Shown piece after piece: positions 44,040 to 55,010 of a stretch of 64,000 nt of DNA. Made by a program: the position numbers and the translations under genes. Every line of letters begins with the position of its first letter. The first letter of the stretch is position 1. Source of the stretch: Candidatus Sulfotelmatobacter sp. (GTDB lineage Bacteria > Acidobacteriota > Terriglobia > Terriglobales > Acidobacteriaceae); the NCBI GenBank assembly GCA_036500765.1, contig DASYBM010000004.1:62001-126000 (forward strand), in the 5' to 3' direction. The notes beneath the pieces are model-generated. The model was not told where the DNA came from. It worked only from the letters and a program-made list of their open reading frames with translations, and ran no database searches.

Positions 44040-46724
44040 GTGCACAGCCTGAACATCCTCATCAAATATGCCCGGATGTATGGCTACGAGCACAAGCGTA
44101 CCGAGGCGCAATTTGAAACCACCTGGAAAGAGTTGCAGCAGGGGCTTCCGTCCACCGGCGATCAGGGGTTTCTGTTAGGAGTGTCCGACAATAAGCTCCT
44201 GCTGGATGGAATTCCGCTGGAAGCGGGAAACGCCGAGAAAAGCTTCGCCACGCTATTAAGCACCGCCGGGTTGGCCAGCCTGCACTTTTCTAAAGATGTG
44301 ACCGAAGAGGATTTCGTCCGCCTGGTGCGCGCCTTTACCGTTGCAGGCTCCAAAGCGCAGGACGTGTCGAAGCAGATCAAAGAAGCCTTGGCGGGAAGCA
44401 AGCAGGGCAGCACCATCAAGATTAACGAAGTGAAGTTTGTAGCGGCGGATCCGCTCACCGGCGATGTAAGCATTGCGGCACAGATCGCGGCGCAGACCCT
44501 GGGGCCGGAGTTCCGCCAGTGGCTGAACGATCCCCAGAAATTGTTGCAGCTGATTGCCGCCGCCGAGGGTGCGAACTCGGGCGGTGGCGGAAGCGGCGGC
44601 GGAGGCAAAGGACCGTCCGACGGAGTTCCCATGGTGCCGCTCGGCCACGCTCCGAATCCGGTGCCCGGACCGCCAATGGCGGGCGGCGCTGCCGTCGGGG
44701 CGGCCCCGGCGTGGACCGGCGGAATCGTTCCTCTCCAGGAAGCGGAAGTGATTCAAGCCATCCGACTCCTGACCCGCTTCGGGCAAGTGCAGCAGGACCC
44801 CAATGTCAAGGAAGCAGATATACAGAAGGAAGTGAGTGAGGCCGACCCCAACACGCGGCTGAACTTGCAGGAGCTGCTCGGAAGTCTCGCGGCCAAGGCA
44901 AGCACGCAGGAGGAAGATACACCTCTACTGATGAAGGCCGCGGAGCATATGGCGATCCGCTTCGCGCTTGAGCGCTATCAGAAAGGTGAAGTCAAAGTCA
45001 ACGCAGTCCACCAGATGATGGAGCACATGAGCCGGCAAATGGACTCACTGCGCTCGATTCTGAAACTGCAGGAAGAAAAGATGAGCAAGGCCGGGATTCT
45101 GGTGGAGTCGCACGCCGACATCCTGGACCGCATGTTCTGGGCGGAAGTGCCGGAATCGGGCAAAAAAAGCGTGCTCATGTCGAACGAGGCGCCGTGCGTG
45201 CCTCCGCGCAACCTGCGGCAATTTGTGGAGATGCTGCTGGATCGCGACGAGCAACAGAGCGCAACGGAAATCTTGAACAACTATTCAAGCTGCCTGAGCG
45301 CGAAAGAGACTGAGCCACGCCGCCGTACGGCCATTGGCCTGAGCCAATTGGCCGACCTCTACGCCCGCCTCGGAGGCCAGCCGATGGGGCAGGCCATCAA
45401 GAAGCTGGGCGATCAACTGATCGCCGAGAAAGATCCCGAGTTGCAAAGCCTGCTCAGTGCCGCGTTCGTGCGCCTGAGCCAGGAGGCGAGTTCGTCGAAG
45501 AATTACGCCGCGGTGAATGAAGTCTGCGCCGGGATGGAGAAGATCAATGTGGAGCGGCCGGTGCTGTTGAGCGACCTGCGTCCGCGGGTAGGGGTGGAGA
45601 ACCGGCTGCCGGAGTTTATTGAGGAAGCGCTTCAGTTAGAGCCGATTCCGGCCGACCTGCTATCAGTGCTGCGGCGGACCAGCCAGGCCGGCGCGGAGCA
45701 TCTGGCCGACCGCTTCTTCCGCTGTATGCGCCGCGACGAATGCGACCGGATGATTGAAATGGTGCAGCAAATCGGATCGCCGGTGCTCGGACAGTTGCGC
45801 GAGATTCTGCGGACAGGGCAGCCGCGGCAGGCTGCCGGCGCGGTCGGACTGGTAAGCCGTCTCGACGTAGGAACCCTGCTCGAATTGCTGCCCGTGCGCA
45901 TGCCCGAGTGGAATCGTTTTTATCACGACATCGTGGTGCGGCAGATTGCCTACGGAGCGGCGCCGGATCGTGGGCGCACTCTGCTCGAATTGGCGGAAAT
46001 TCTGGATCCCCTGGTGCTGCCCGAGGCCGTGGACGAAATCGGAATGAGCGGCGATATCACGGCGACGCCTCCACTGATCGCGATGGCGCGGCCCGGAGAA
46101 ACCGCTTCGCGATCGCCCTACGTGCAGTTGAAGGCGATCGAATCGCTGGGACGATTAAAAGATACCGAGGCAGTGGCGACGCTGCGGGAAATCCTGGAAT
46201 CGAAAAAGACATTCAGCTGGGTGCACCACCGCGAACTGCGGATCGCGGCCGCGCAAGCCCTCTCGAAAACCGATCCGCGCTACAGCTCGCAAGTCCTTTC
46301 GGACAGCGGCCTCGAGCCCGCGGAATTGGCGATTGCTCCGCTGGATATGGCTCCGGCCTGCCCCTGGGTGCGGCAGCGGCGCTACGAGCGGATGGTTTTG
46401 TCAAGAACCGTCACGGCGACCATCGGCAGTTCGTGGGGAAAATCGAGAATCATGATCCGCGAACTGAGCCTGGGCGGCGGCATGGGAACAAAAGAAGATA
46501 ACCTGCGCATTGGCAGCGAGGCGGATCTGGAAATCTCTTTGGGTATGCGCGCCAAAATCCGTGCCCACGTCTTGTTGCGCCGCGCCCGCGTCAATGAAGT
46601 GGGATTTGAAATTGTGAGTACCGATCTCGAGAGCCGCTACCGGCTGCGCCGCTTGCTGGTCGATGCACTGAACAGCGCGCCGCAAGCCAAGGGCCAGGAG
46701 TGGGGCGGGGAGCGGAAGATATAG
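44040..46724 (+). CDS. Large HEAT-repeat-like protein with C-terminal PilZ domain
   Basis: 894 residues from the GTG at 44040, possibly 912 from an ATT at 43986. The N-terminal 150 residues are helical (LNILIKYARMYGYEHKRT). A Gly/Pro-rich linker lies around 180-225, then helical HEAT-like repeats (about 380-790, ALEHIAD-type PLVLPEAVDEIG...AIESLGRLKDTEAVATLREIL). A C-terminal PilZ domain has RQRRYER and RELSLGGGMG. Probably a c-di-GMP-responsive scaffold; function unknown. No ribosome site precedes the GTG, whereas GAGGAG lies 6 nt before the ATT, and the intervening codons read like natural protein. Followed by a strong terminator. Confidence 0.75.
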   Translation: MHSLNILIKYARMYGYEHKRTEAQFETTWKELQQGLPSTGDQGFLLGVSDNKLLLDGIPLEAGNAEKSFATLLSTAGLASLHFSKDVTEEDFVRLVRAFTVAGSKAQDVSKQIKEALAGSKQGSTIKINEVKFVAADPLTGDVSIAAQIAAQTLGPEFRQWLNDPQKLLQLIAAAEGANSGGGGSGGGGKGPSDGVPMVPLGHAPNPVPGPPMAGGAAVGAAPAWTGGIVPLQEAEVIQAIRLLTRFGQVQQDPNVKEADIQKEVSEADPNTRLNLQELLGSLAAKASTQEEDTPLLMKAAEHMAIRFALERYQKGEVKVNAVHQMMEHMSRQMDSLRSILKLQEEKMSKAGILVESHADILDRMFWAEVPESGKKSVLMSNEAPCVPPRNLRQFVEMLLDRDEQQSATEILNNYSSCLSAKETEPRRRTAIGLSQLADLYARLGGQPMGQAIKKLGDQLIAEKDPELQSLLSAAFVRLSQEASSSKNYAAVNEVCAGMEKINVERPVLLSDLRPRVGVENRLPEFIEEALQLEPIPADLLSVLRRTSQAGAEHLADRFFRCMRRDECDRMIEMVQQIGSPVLGQLREILRTGQPRQAAGAVGLVSRLDVGTLLELLPVRMPEWNRFYHDIVVRQIAYGAAPDRGRTLLELAEILDPLVLPEAVDEIGMSGDITATPPLIAMARPGETASRSPYVQLKAIESLGRLKDTEAVATLREILESKKTFSWVHHRELRIAAAQALSKTDPRYSSQVLSDSGLEPAELAIAPLDMAPACPWVRQRRYERMVLSRTVTATIGSSWGKSRIMIRELSLGGGMGTKEDNLRIGSEADLEISLGMRAKIRAHVLLRRARVNEVGFEIVSTDLESRYRLRRLLVDALNSAPQAKGQEWGGERKI

Positions 46725-46728
46725 AATC

Positions 46729-46763
46729 AGCTTCTAGGTTTTAGCCGTTAGCTCTTAGCTTCA
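46729..46763. repeat. Heptad repeat array (AGNNNNN x5)
   Basis: Five consecutive 7-bp units beginning AG (AGCTTCT, AGGTTTT, AGCCGTT, AGCTCTT, AGCTTCA) just after the PilZ protein stop. Partly complementary to the array at 46822-46877 on the other side of the terminator. Confidence 0.75.
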
Positions 46764-46774
46764 AAACAAAAAAA

Positions 46775-46807
46775 GCCTCTGCACGAACGCAGAGGCTTTG
46801 GTTTTTT
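46775..46807. terminator. Bidirectional terminator between the PilZ protein gene and atpE
   Basis: GCCTCTGC-acgaac-GCAGAGGC, an 8-bp GC-rich stem, flanked by seven A on the left and TTTGGTTTTTT on the right, so it can end transcription from both converging units. Heptad repeats flank it on each side. Confidence 0.88.
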
Positions 46808-46821
46808 GGGTCGAAATCTAA

Positions 46822-46877
46822 GAGCTAAGAGCTGAACGCTGAAAGCTGAACGCTGAAAGCTGAAAGCTGAAAGCTGC
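46822..46877. repeat. Heptad repeat array (AAGCTGA-type x8)
   Basis: Eight 7-bp units (GAGCTAA, GAGCTGA, ACGCTGA, AAGCTGA, ACGCTGA, AAGCTGA twice, AAGCTGC). It ends at the base next to the atpE stop codon. Confidence 0.85.
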
Positions 46878-47180
46878 CTACTTCACCTTCAGAAAGATAA
46901 TCGCCAACGTGTAGAGCGCCAGCGATTCAATGAGCACGAGGCCCAGAATCAGTGCAAACTGAATGCCAGGGCGCGCGGCTGGGTTGCGGGCCAGGGATTC
47001 GGTGGCAGATGCCACGGCCTTGCCTTGGGCCAAGCCGCAGACGGCTGAGGCAATAGCCATTGAAAATCCGGCGGTAATGGCGATCCAGTTGGTTTCGCCA
47101 CCCCCGCCGCCCTGCGCGAAGGCAGGCATGGCGAAGCAGAGTGCGGACAGATACATGAACAAACGGCTTAAGCTACGCAT
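46878..47180 (-). CDS. atpE: ATP synthase F0 subunit c
   Basis: 100 residues: an N-terminal signal-like segment ending in PAFAQ, then the two-helix hairpin of the proton-carrying ring, with AQGKAVASATESLARNPAA as the polar loop and the essential carboxylate as Glu in LVLIESLALYTLAII. A cleavable leader on subunit c is uncommon but known in several phyla. The start at 47180 follows GAGG. Last gene of the nuo-atp locus. Confidence 0.93.
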   Translation of the reverse strand: MRSLSRLFMYLSALCFAMPAFAQGGGGGETNWIAITAGFSMAIASAVCGLAQGKAVASATESLARNPAARPGIQFALILGLVLIESLALYTLAIIFLKVK

Positions 47181-47258
47181 GGAGTTTTTTCCTCGTATTA
47201 AATTTCCGCCAGTGGGTGGTTGACGCCGTACCTTGCAGACGCCCTCACGCTTGCGGGT

Positions 47259-47290
47259 CAGTTCCCAGTTCTCAGTTCTCGGTTCCCAGC
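47259..47290. repeat. Heptad repeat array (CAGTTCN x4)
   Basis: CAGTTCC, CAGTTCT, CAGTTCT, CGGTTCC and a partial fifth unit, in the 197-bp gap between atpB and atpE. Confidence 0.75.
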
Positions 47291-47377
47291 AAGAACCTGC
47301 CGAGTGACCGAGACCAGACAACTGCGCCCTGACTAATTCGCTATTCCTTCTACCTTCCCCGACAGCCGACAACTTTT

Positions 47378-48136
47378 CTAATGTTCCTCCGCCACTGCCC
47401 CCGAAACGTAAATAATCGCCAGCAGCATGAACACGTAAGCTTGCAAAACCGCAACCACGATATGGAGCCCGATGAAGATGATTGGAACGCCGATCGGAAT
47501 CATGGACAAGAAAACGAGGGTGATCAGATCGCCGGCGAAAATATTGGCCCACAGACGAACGGTCAGCGACAGCAAGCGCGCGAAGTGGCTCACTAATTCG
47601 ATGGGCAGCATTAGGATCGCCATGGGGATACGGGCCCAGATCGGCATGCCTTCCATGGGGGGGCCGAAAAAGTGCAAAAGATACTTCAGGCCGGAATGCT
47701 TGAATCCCTGGGCATGGTAATACACGAATGCGCAAATAGCGCAGCCCAGCGGAACGATCGAAACCCCGGTTGGCGACTCCAGGCCCGGAATTATGCCGAT
47801 GAGATTGCAGACCAGAATAAAGATAAAAACGATAGCGAAAAACGCCGTGTAAGGCTCGCTGTGGTGGCCGATGATTTCGCGACTCTGGCCTAGCACGAAA
47901 TCTTCGAGGGCTTCGAAGGAGTGCTGTAGACCTCCGGGGGAATCGACCGAAAGCCGCGAGCGCAGCAGCAGGAACGACGTCAGCAGGAATGCAAACACCA
48001 GCAGCTCCATCGCGAAGGAATTGGAGATGGGCTGCAGCGGATGTTTGGGCTCAATATGCAGCTGCCGCAGAAAAGACGTGACCTGACTATGAAACAGGCG
48101 ATTCAGAATTTCGGTAAACCAGAGTTGTTCAGGCAT
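47378..48136 (-). CDS. atpB: ATP synthase F0 subunit a
   Basis: 252 residues, polytopic. The conserved half-channel helix appears as LPIELVSHFARLLSLTVRLWANIFAGDLI, with the essential arginine in LTVRLWAN. The C-terminal helices contain VVAVLQAYVFMLLAIIYV. It forms the proton path together with AtpE. A heptad array ends 3 nt upstream of its ATG and no ribosome site is visible. Confidence 0.95.
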   Translation of the reverse strand: MPEQLWFTEILNRLFHSQVTSFLRQLHIEPKHPLQPISNSFAMELLVFAFLLTSFLLLRSRLSVDSPGGLQHSFEALEDFVLGQSREIIGHHSEPYTAFFAIVFIFILVCNLIGIIPGLESPTGVSIVPLGCAICAFVYYHAQGFKHSGLKYLLHFFGPPMEGMPIWARIPMAILMLPIELVSHFARLLSLTVRLWANIFAGDLITLVFLSMIPIGVPIIFIGLHIVVAVLQAYVFMLLAIIYVSGAVAEEH

Positions 48137-48139
48137 GAA

Positions 48140-48201
48140 GGCTTTTGGCTCTTAGCTCTAGGCTTTTAGCTTTGTCGCGCCGCTTCCGGCTGTCTGCTTT
48201 A
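48140..48201. repeat. Heptad repeat array upstream of atpB
   Basis: GGCTTTT, GGCTCTT, AGCTCTA, GGCTTTT, AGCTTTG, then CGCTTCC, GGCTGTC, TGCTTTA. It fills the gap between the atpI stop (48199) and the atpB start (48136), ending 3 nt from the ATG. Confidence 0.75.
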
Positions 48202-48654
48202 AATTCCGCGCACTACCGCTAGGTACAATTCGTACGCTGCTTCGCAGGCGATCGCGCCTACGGGCAGGAACAAGCCCGCCAACAGTCCCCTGAGGCTTGC
48301 GGGAAAACTGGTTAGTATACCGTACGCGACGGCCGCTAACAACACATAGCGGAGCAAGAACCTGGCGACGGTCCCAGCGCCTGACTGCCGTTCGCTGGTA
48401 TCGGTAACCCTGTCGGCCAGGTGCGCGACGCCATTCTTGAGCCAATGGAAGTTGAGATAGGCAATGACGCATCCGAGAAAGAATCCGAGAGCCGCCGGGC
48501 GCCCGAATTTCCACCATGCCGTGGCAGAGAAGATCACGGCAAGAGCGATCATCGAATTGCGAATGCGGTCGAGCGCGCCCGCGTAGATGTCGTCACACGG
48601 GGAGTGGCCTTCGGTTTGCGCCTGCCCAAGCATCGCTGATGTGTCGCCAGACAT
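48199..48654 (-). CDS. atpI: ATP synthase subunit I-like membrane protein
   Basis: 151 residues with about four hydrophobic segments (MIALAVIFSATAWWKFG, ALGFFLGCVIAYLNF, LLAAVAYGILTSFP, LAGLFLPVGAIACEAAYELY). Size, topology and position directly before atpB fit AtpI/UncI, an assembly factor for the c-ring. Sequence similarity in this family is low. Confidence 0.72.
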   Translation of the reverse strand: MSGDTSAMLGQAQTEGHSPCDDIYAGALDRIRNSMIALAVIFSATAWWKFGRPAALGFFLGCVIAYLNFHWLKNGVAHLADRVTDTSERQSGAGTVARFLLRYVLLAAVAYGILTSFPASLRGLLAGLFLPVGAIACEAAYELYLAVVRGI

Positions 48655-48781
48655 CCTATGCTTCCTTTGTCATTCCGACTAAACCCTTGGATTGGCGGCT
48701 GCCAATCCAAGCTGCGTGGAGGGACCTGCTGTTAGCTCGCGGCTTTCGTAAACTGCGCTCGCGTTGCACGCCGGGTGGATC

Positions 48782-49018
48782 TTACTTCGTATCCCGCAGC
48801 ACGGTTCGGATCAGTTCGATCATCCCGGCGGCAATACCCAGCAACAAACCAACGACGCTGATCCACGAGGTATGCAGCCAGCGGTCCACGCCCGAGCCCA
48901 GCAGCCAGCCAACAACGGTTCCCGCAGGCAGCATCAATGCTAGTTGGCTGTAGCGCCCCACCTGCACCCAGGGATTTTTCTTGTTGTCGGGATTCGGCTG
49001 ATCGGAAGTCGGTGCCAT
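48782..49018 (-). CDS. AtpZ/AtpI-like small membrane protein
   Basis: 78 residues with two transmembrane helices (LALMLPAGTVVGWLLGSGVDRWLHTSW and ISVVGLLLGIAAGMIELI). It matches the F0F1-ATPase gene 1 (AtpZ) family, which assists Mg2+ uptake or c-ring assembly. The ATG at 49018 is preceded by GAAGG; a GTG lies 9 nt earlier. Confidence 0.8.
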   Translation of the reverse strand: MAPTSDQPNPDNKKNPWVQVGRYSQLALMLPAGTVVGWLLGSGVDRWLHTSWISVVGLLLGIAAGMIELIRTVLRDTK

Positions 49019-49174
49019 TGCCTTCACGTTCGAACGTGACGCAAGAAACTTTTACTCCTGCAATCTCATGTAGCGACAGCCGCCTCGGGTGTCCGGCCTG
49101 GGCGGAGCCCGGCCGACCTATCACAGTTCCCACTGCATGTTACAGAGGCGACGCGACGACCTCGTCTCAGCGCG

Positions 49175-50680
49175 CTAGTGCCCCAGCCTGGCAACGCTCG
49201 GATTTTGCGCAATCCCCAGCGCCCAATTCACCAGTTCGATGGAACTATTCGGCAACAGCCCGATATAGAGCGTTGCGATCCCGGCTACGGCGATCCCCAC
49301 GCGCATGGCGAGACTGATGGGAAGCGTCTCCTCGCCCTTCTCGGCCTTGCCCATGAACATCGCGTTAGCGATCTTCAGATAGTAGTAAAGCCCGAAAACG
49401 GAGTAGAGAACGCCCAGCGAGGCCAGTGCGTAGTGGCCGCTTTCCATCAGGCTGAGAAAGATAAAATACTTGCCCCAAAATCCGGCCAGCGGCGGAATGC
49501 CGGCCAGCGAGAGCATGAAGATCAGCATCAGCACGGCTTCGACTGGCGCGCGCGAATACAGTCCGTTAAGGTCGTCAAGTTCGTCACCAATCACGTTGCG
49601 ATGGCGGAGGGCCGTGATCACCCCGAAGGCTCCAATGTTCATGAACGTGTAGACCAGCAGATAGATCAGGATGCCCTTGATGCCGTCAGGATTGAGTTGC
49701 GTCGCGGTGCCGGCGATGAGGCCGAGCAGCATGTAGCCGACGTGCGCAATCGACGAGTAAGCGAGCAGGCGCTTGGTGTTGGTCTGGGTGAGGGCGGCGA
49801 GGTTGGCGCCGGTCATGGTGGCGATGGCGACGAACACCAGCAGCGGCACCCAGATCGGCCGCATGGGCATGAGGCCGACCACGAGGATGCGCAGCAGCAT
49901 GGCCCATCCCGCCGCCTTGACTGCGACCGACATGAAACCCGTGATGCTGGTGGGAGCGCCTTCATACGCGTCGGGAGCCCATTGATGAAACGGGATGGCG
50001 GCAATTTTGAAAAGCAGTCCGGTAATCGTAGTTACGAGCGCCACGATGGCGACCGGCTTGTATTGCGGGTCGTTCATGGTGTGCGCGAGTTGCTGGTTGA
50101 TGACGGCCAGACTGGTGCTGCCGGATAATCCGTAGAGCAACGAAAGTCCGTAGGCAAAAATGCCGGAAGAGAATGCGCCAAGCAATAAGTATTTCAGCGC
50201 GGCTTCGTTCGATCGCCGGTCGCGGCGCAGAAAGCCGACGAGCACATAAGTGGAAATGGCCATCAACTCGAGGCCAATAAAGATAAGGACGATGTCGAAG
50301 CCCGCGGCCATGCACATCATTCCAGCCACCGAGAGCAGCATCAACGCATAATATTCGCCGTGATTTTCGTGTTCTTTTTCCAGATAAGTGGCCGACAGAA
50401 GAATGGCAATGGCGGTAGCAGCGAGAAAAAGATAAAAGAAAAAAAGGGCGAACCGGTCGACCAGCATGGTGCGCATCATGCCCAGGCTGCCGGGCGACGC
50501 GGCCATCCACAGCTGAATTTTATAAACTCCGGCCGCAGAAAACAGCACGCCCACGAATGCGGTTACCGCGTTCGCCCATTTCATCTCTTTGGGCATCATC
50601 AAATCGATCAACAGAATGCCCAGCGCGAACAGCACCAGCAGCGTGATCGGCAGCGCCAGAAGATAGTCAGTCCACTGCAC
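49175..50680 (-). CDS. nuoN: NADH-quinone oxidoreductase subunit N
   Basis: 501 residues, about 14 transmembrane helices, Mrp-antiporter-like. The family pattern includes FIGLELMAISTYVLVGF (conserved Glu), KYLLLGAFSSGIFAYGLSLLYG, PFHQWAPDAYEGAPT and LLAYSSIAHVGYMLLG. A proton-pumping module of complex I. It begins with GTG directly after the nuoM TAA, so translation is coupled. Confidence 0.95.
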   Translation of the reverse strand: MQWTDYLLALPITLLVLFALGILLIDLMMPKEMKWANAVTAFVGVLFSAAGVYKIQLWMAASPGSLGMMRTMLVDRFALFFFYLFLAATAIAILLSATYLEKEHENHGEYYALMLLSVAGMMCMAAGFDIVLIFIGLELMAISTYVLVGFLRRDRRSNEAALKYLLLGAFSSGIFAYGLSLLYGLSGSTSLAVINQQLAHTMNDPQYKPVAIVALVTTITGLLFKIAAIPFHQWAPDAYEGAPTSITGFMSVAVKAAGWAMLLRILVVGLMPMRPIWVPLLVFVAIATMTGANLAALTQTNTKRLLAYSSIAHVGYMLLGLIAGTATQLNPDGIKGILIYLLVYTFMNIGAFGVITALRHRNVIGDELDDLNGLYSRAPVEAVLMLIFMLSLAGIPPLAGFWGKYFIFLSLMESGHYALASLGVLYSVFGLYYYLKIANAMFMGKAEKGEETLPISLAMRVGIAVAGIATLYIGLLPNSSIELVNWALGIAQNPSVARLGH

Positions 50681-52360
<1,680 letters not shown>

Positions 52361-52363
52361 AAA

Positions 52364-52450
52364 AGCTTCTAGCTTCTAGCTCCTGGCTTCTAGCTATTAC
52401 GCCTTGGCTTTTAGTTTTGGCTAGAAGCCAGGAGCTAGCAGCTAGAAGCT
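52364..52450. repeat. Heptad-built hairpin between nuoL and nuoM
   Basis: Left arm 52364-52394 made of AGCTTCT, AGCTTCT, AGCTCCT, GGCTTCT, AGC. Right arm 52420-52450 is its reverse complement with one mismatch over 31 bp; loop 25 nt. It begins 4 nt after the nuoL stop and ends 3 nt before the nuoM ATG (minus-strand sense). Nearly identical to the copy at 55011. Confidence 0.92.
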
Positions 52451-52454
52451 GCTT

Positions 52455-54587
52455 TCAGTGATACACGTAATAAAACGCAAAACCTACCAACCCCGCGGTC
52501 ATGACCAGCGCATACCATTGCACCAGTCCCCACTCGAATAGCCGAGCGGGATAACTTAACATGCGCGCCAGAATCGCAGGGCCGTTTACGCCAATGCCGT
52601 CAATGATCCACTTATCCCACCAACTGGAAATTGTGGCCGTTAGGCGGGTCATCCATCCCGCGGCGTTGACGGCGCCGTCGATCACATTCGTGTCGAACCA
52701 AGCACTGGCCTCTCCTAAGCCCAATACACCGAGTCGCAGGTCTCCCATTTTGCGCCGGCCAGTGAAGAGGTAATCATAGCCTTGGTCCACGTAATATTTG
52801 TTGAGCAGCGTGTTGTACAAAGGCGGAGCGGCGGCCGCTATCGGCTCGGAATAACCTTTGTCGGCATTCCGATAGCTGCGCCACGCCATGGCCCATCCCG
52901 CTCCTGCCGCGGCGAGCGATAGTCCCATCAGGAGCCATTCCGTGCTGGTGTTTTTCTCTTCCTCTTTTTCGCCGGCTGCGAGTTGCCCGGCCTTGCCTTC
53001 TTCCGTCAGAGTCTGCGCTTCTCCGGCGAATACCGGCTCCAGAAATTTCGTGAACCGGTCGGACCCGCCCAGGCTGTGCGGCCAGCCCAGCCATCCGGCG
53101 CCGAGCGCGCAAACTGCCAGCACGACTAACGGCACGATCATCGACTTCGGCGACTCGTGAATATGATGTTCGACCTCATGGCTCATGCGCCCGTGGCCGT
53201 GAAAGGTCAGATACATCAGCCGGAACATATAAAACGACGTCATCAACGCGGTCGCATAGCCCACATACCACAAAACGCGGAATGCGCCCGCTTCGCGCGA
53301 CCATGTTTCCCACAGAATCGCATCTTTCGAGAAAAATCCGGCAAAGGGAAAAATTCCCGCTATCGCCAGTGTCGCGATGAACATAGTCGCATGCGTGATG
53401 GGGATGCGCTGGTGCAGGCCGCCCATGTTGCGCATATCCTGCTCGCCGCTCATGGCGTGAATCACCGAGCCCGCGCCGAGGAAGAGCAGCGCTTTAAAGA
53501 ATGCATGCGTGAAGACGTGAAAAACGCCGGCCGCAAACGCGCCCACGCCCAGCGCCAGAAACATGTAACCGAGTTGCGAAACGGTGGAGTAGGCGAGCAC
53601 CCGCTTGATATCGTTTTGTACCAGCCCGATTGATGCGGCAAAGATGGCCGTCAGCGCCCCGACGATGGCGACGACCAGCATCGACTTCGGGGCAAGCACG
53701 AACAGCGCGTTCGATCGCGCGACCATGTAAACGCCCGCCGTGACCATGGTCGCCGCATGGATCAGCGCGGAAACCGGCGTAGGCCCTTCCATCGCATCAG
53801 GCAGCCAGACATAAAGCGGAAGCTGCGCCGACTTCCCGCATGCGCCCACAAACAGCAGAAGCGTGGCCGCGGTAATGATTGGGTCGCCGATTGCGAAGTG
53901 CCCGCTGCGCGCGGCGGCCGTCACATCGATGAAGCGCAATGATCCCATCAACCAGGCGATGAAGAACATGCCGAGAATAAATCCCGCATCGCCGATGCGA
54001 TTGACGATGAAAGCCTTGGCGGCGGCGTCGCTGGCTGACTTGCGATGAAAATAAAATCCGATCAGCAGATACGAGCACAGCCCGACGCCTTCCCAGCCAA
54101 CGAACATGAGCACATAGTTATTGGCCAGAATCAGCGTCAGCATCGAGAACATGAAGAGGTTGAGGTATCCGAAGAAGCGGTAGTACCCCTCCTCATGCGC
54201 CATGTATCCGGTGGAATAAATATGGATCAGCATCCCCACACCGGTCACGAATAGCAGCCAGATGCTGGAGAGCGGGTCGAGGAGAAATCCGGCGTCGGCC
54301 TGGAAAGGCGCCGAAGATCCGTCGGATTTTTGGAAGTTGAGATGTCCGATGTCAGTGCCGAGCCAGGTGTAGAGAATCTTTTCGTAGGGCTGATGATTGT
54401 GGGCCGGAGCCCAGTTGTTGACGTATTGCAGCACCGCGCCGCATGCCATCAGAAAGGCCAGCACGATCGTGCCCACGCAAACCGCGCTCACCGTCGACTT
54501 CTGTAGCCGGCGCCCGAAAAAAAACATCAGCGCCGCGCCGATGGCGGGGAAGAGCGGGATGAGATAAATGTGATCGAGAAATAGCAT
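52455..54587 (-). CDS. nuoL: NADH-quinone oxidoreductase subunit L
   Basis: 710 residues, about 16 transmembrane helices. FVGWEGVGLCSYLLIGFYFHRKSA carries the conserved glutamate; PLYVWLPDAMEGPTPVSALIHAATMVTAGVY and RVLAYSTVSQLGYMFLALG are antiporter signatures. The long amphipathic lateral-helix region lies near the C-terminus. The ATG is 3 nt from a heptad hairpin. Confidence 0.95.
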   Translation of the reverse strand: MLFLDHIYLIPLFPAIGAALMFFFGRRLQKSTVSAVCVGTIVLAFLMACGAVLQYVNNWAPAHNHQPYEKILYTWLGTDIGHLNFQKSDGSSAPFQADAGFLLDPLSSIWLLFVTGVGMLIHIYSTGYMAHEEGYYRFFGYLNLFMFSMLTLILANNYVLMFVGWEGVGLCSYLLIGFYFHRKSASDAAAKAFIVNRIGDAGFILGMFFIAWLMGSLRFIDVTAAARSGHFAIGDPIITAATLLLFVGACGKSAQLPLYVWLPDAMEGPTPVSALIHAATMVTAGVYMVARSNALFVLAPKSMLVVAIVGALTAIFAASIGLVQNDIKRVLAYSTVSQLGYMFLALGVGAFAAGVFHVFTHAFFKALLFLGAGSVIHAMSGEQDMRNMGGLHQRIPITHATMFIATLAIAGIFPFAGFFSKDAILWETWSREAGAFRVLWYVGYATALMTSFYMFRLMYLTFHGHGRMSHEVEHHIHESPKSMIVPLVVLAVCALGAGWLGWPHSLGGSDRFTKFLEPVFAGEAQTLTEEGKAGQLAAGEKEEEKNTSTEWLLMGLSLAAAGAGWAMAWRSYRNADKGYSEPIAAAAPPLYNTLLNKYYVDQGYDYLFTGRRKMGDLRLGVLGLGEASAWFDTNVIDGAVNAAGWMTRLTATISSWWDKWIIDGIGVNGPAILARMLSYPARLFEWGLVQWYALVMTAGLVGFAFYYVYH

Positions 54588-54590
54588 TTG

Positions 54591-54665
54591 AGCTTCTAGC
54601 TTCTAGCTTCTAGCTTCTAGCTCAAACCACTCGCGCGGTTCGCTAGGAGCTAGCAGCTAGAAGCT
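54591..54665. repeat. Heptad-built hairpin between nuoK and nuoL
   Basis: Left arm is four AGCTTCT units plus AGCTC (54591-54623). Right arm GCTAGGAGCTAGC AGCTAGAAGCT at 54642-54665 pairs with it over 24 bp with two mismatches. It starts 6 nt after the nuoK stop and ends 3 nt before the nuoL ATG. Confidence 0.9.
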
Positions 54666-54671
54666 GTCTTT

Positions 54672-55007
54672 CTACCACTTCAATAAATTCACTTCGTCCA
54701 CGTTCACCGTCTCCTTGTTACGGAAGAAGGCGATTAGGATGCCCAGTCCTACCGCAGCTTCGGCAGCGGCATCGGTAATTACGAAAATCGCGAATACCTG
54801 CCCGTGCAGCGCAGACGGCCCATGGATGCCCTGCCAGTAACGCGAAAACGCAACCAGATTCAAATTCACGGCATTCAAAATCAGCTCAATCGACATCAAC
54901 ACAATAACCACGTTGCGTCGCGTGAGCACACCGATCACCCCCAGCAGAAACAGGGCCGCGCCGAGCACCAGATAGTGCAGCGTCGTGATGTGGAGCATGG
55001 ATTCCAT
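54672..55007 (-). CDS. nuoK: NADH-quinone oxidoreductase subunit K
   Basis: 111 residues with three transmembrane helices. It contains the family motif [21 protein letters not shown], whose glutamate is in the proton path, and [17 protein letters not shown] with the second conserved Glu. The start at 55007 keeps the 3-nt distance to the hairpin seen at nuoL and nuoM; an ATG 9 nt later is possible. Confidence 0.95.
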   Translation of the reverse strand: MESMLHITTLHYLVLGAALFLLGVIGVLTRRNVVIVLMSIELILNAVNLNLVAFSRYWQGIHGPSALHGQVFAIFVITDAAAEAAVGLGILIAFFRNKETVNVDEVNLLKW

Positions 55008-55010
55008 AAA

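Noticed and set aside
46878-47735. 285-codon frame containing atpE
   Set aside because: Only the last 100 residues match subunit c. The upstream part is antisense-like reading through atpB and repeats.
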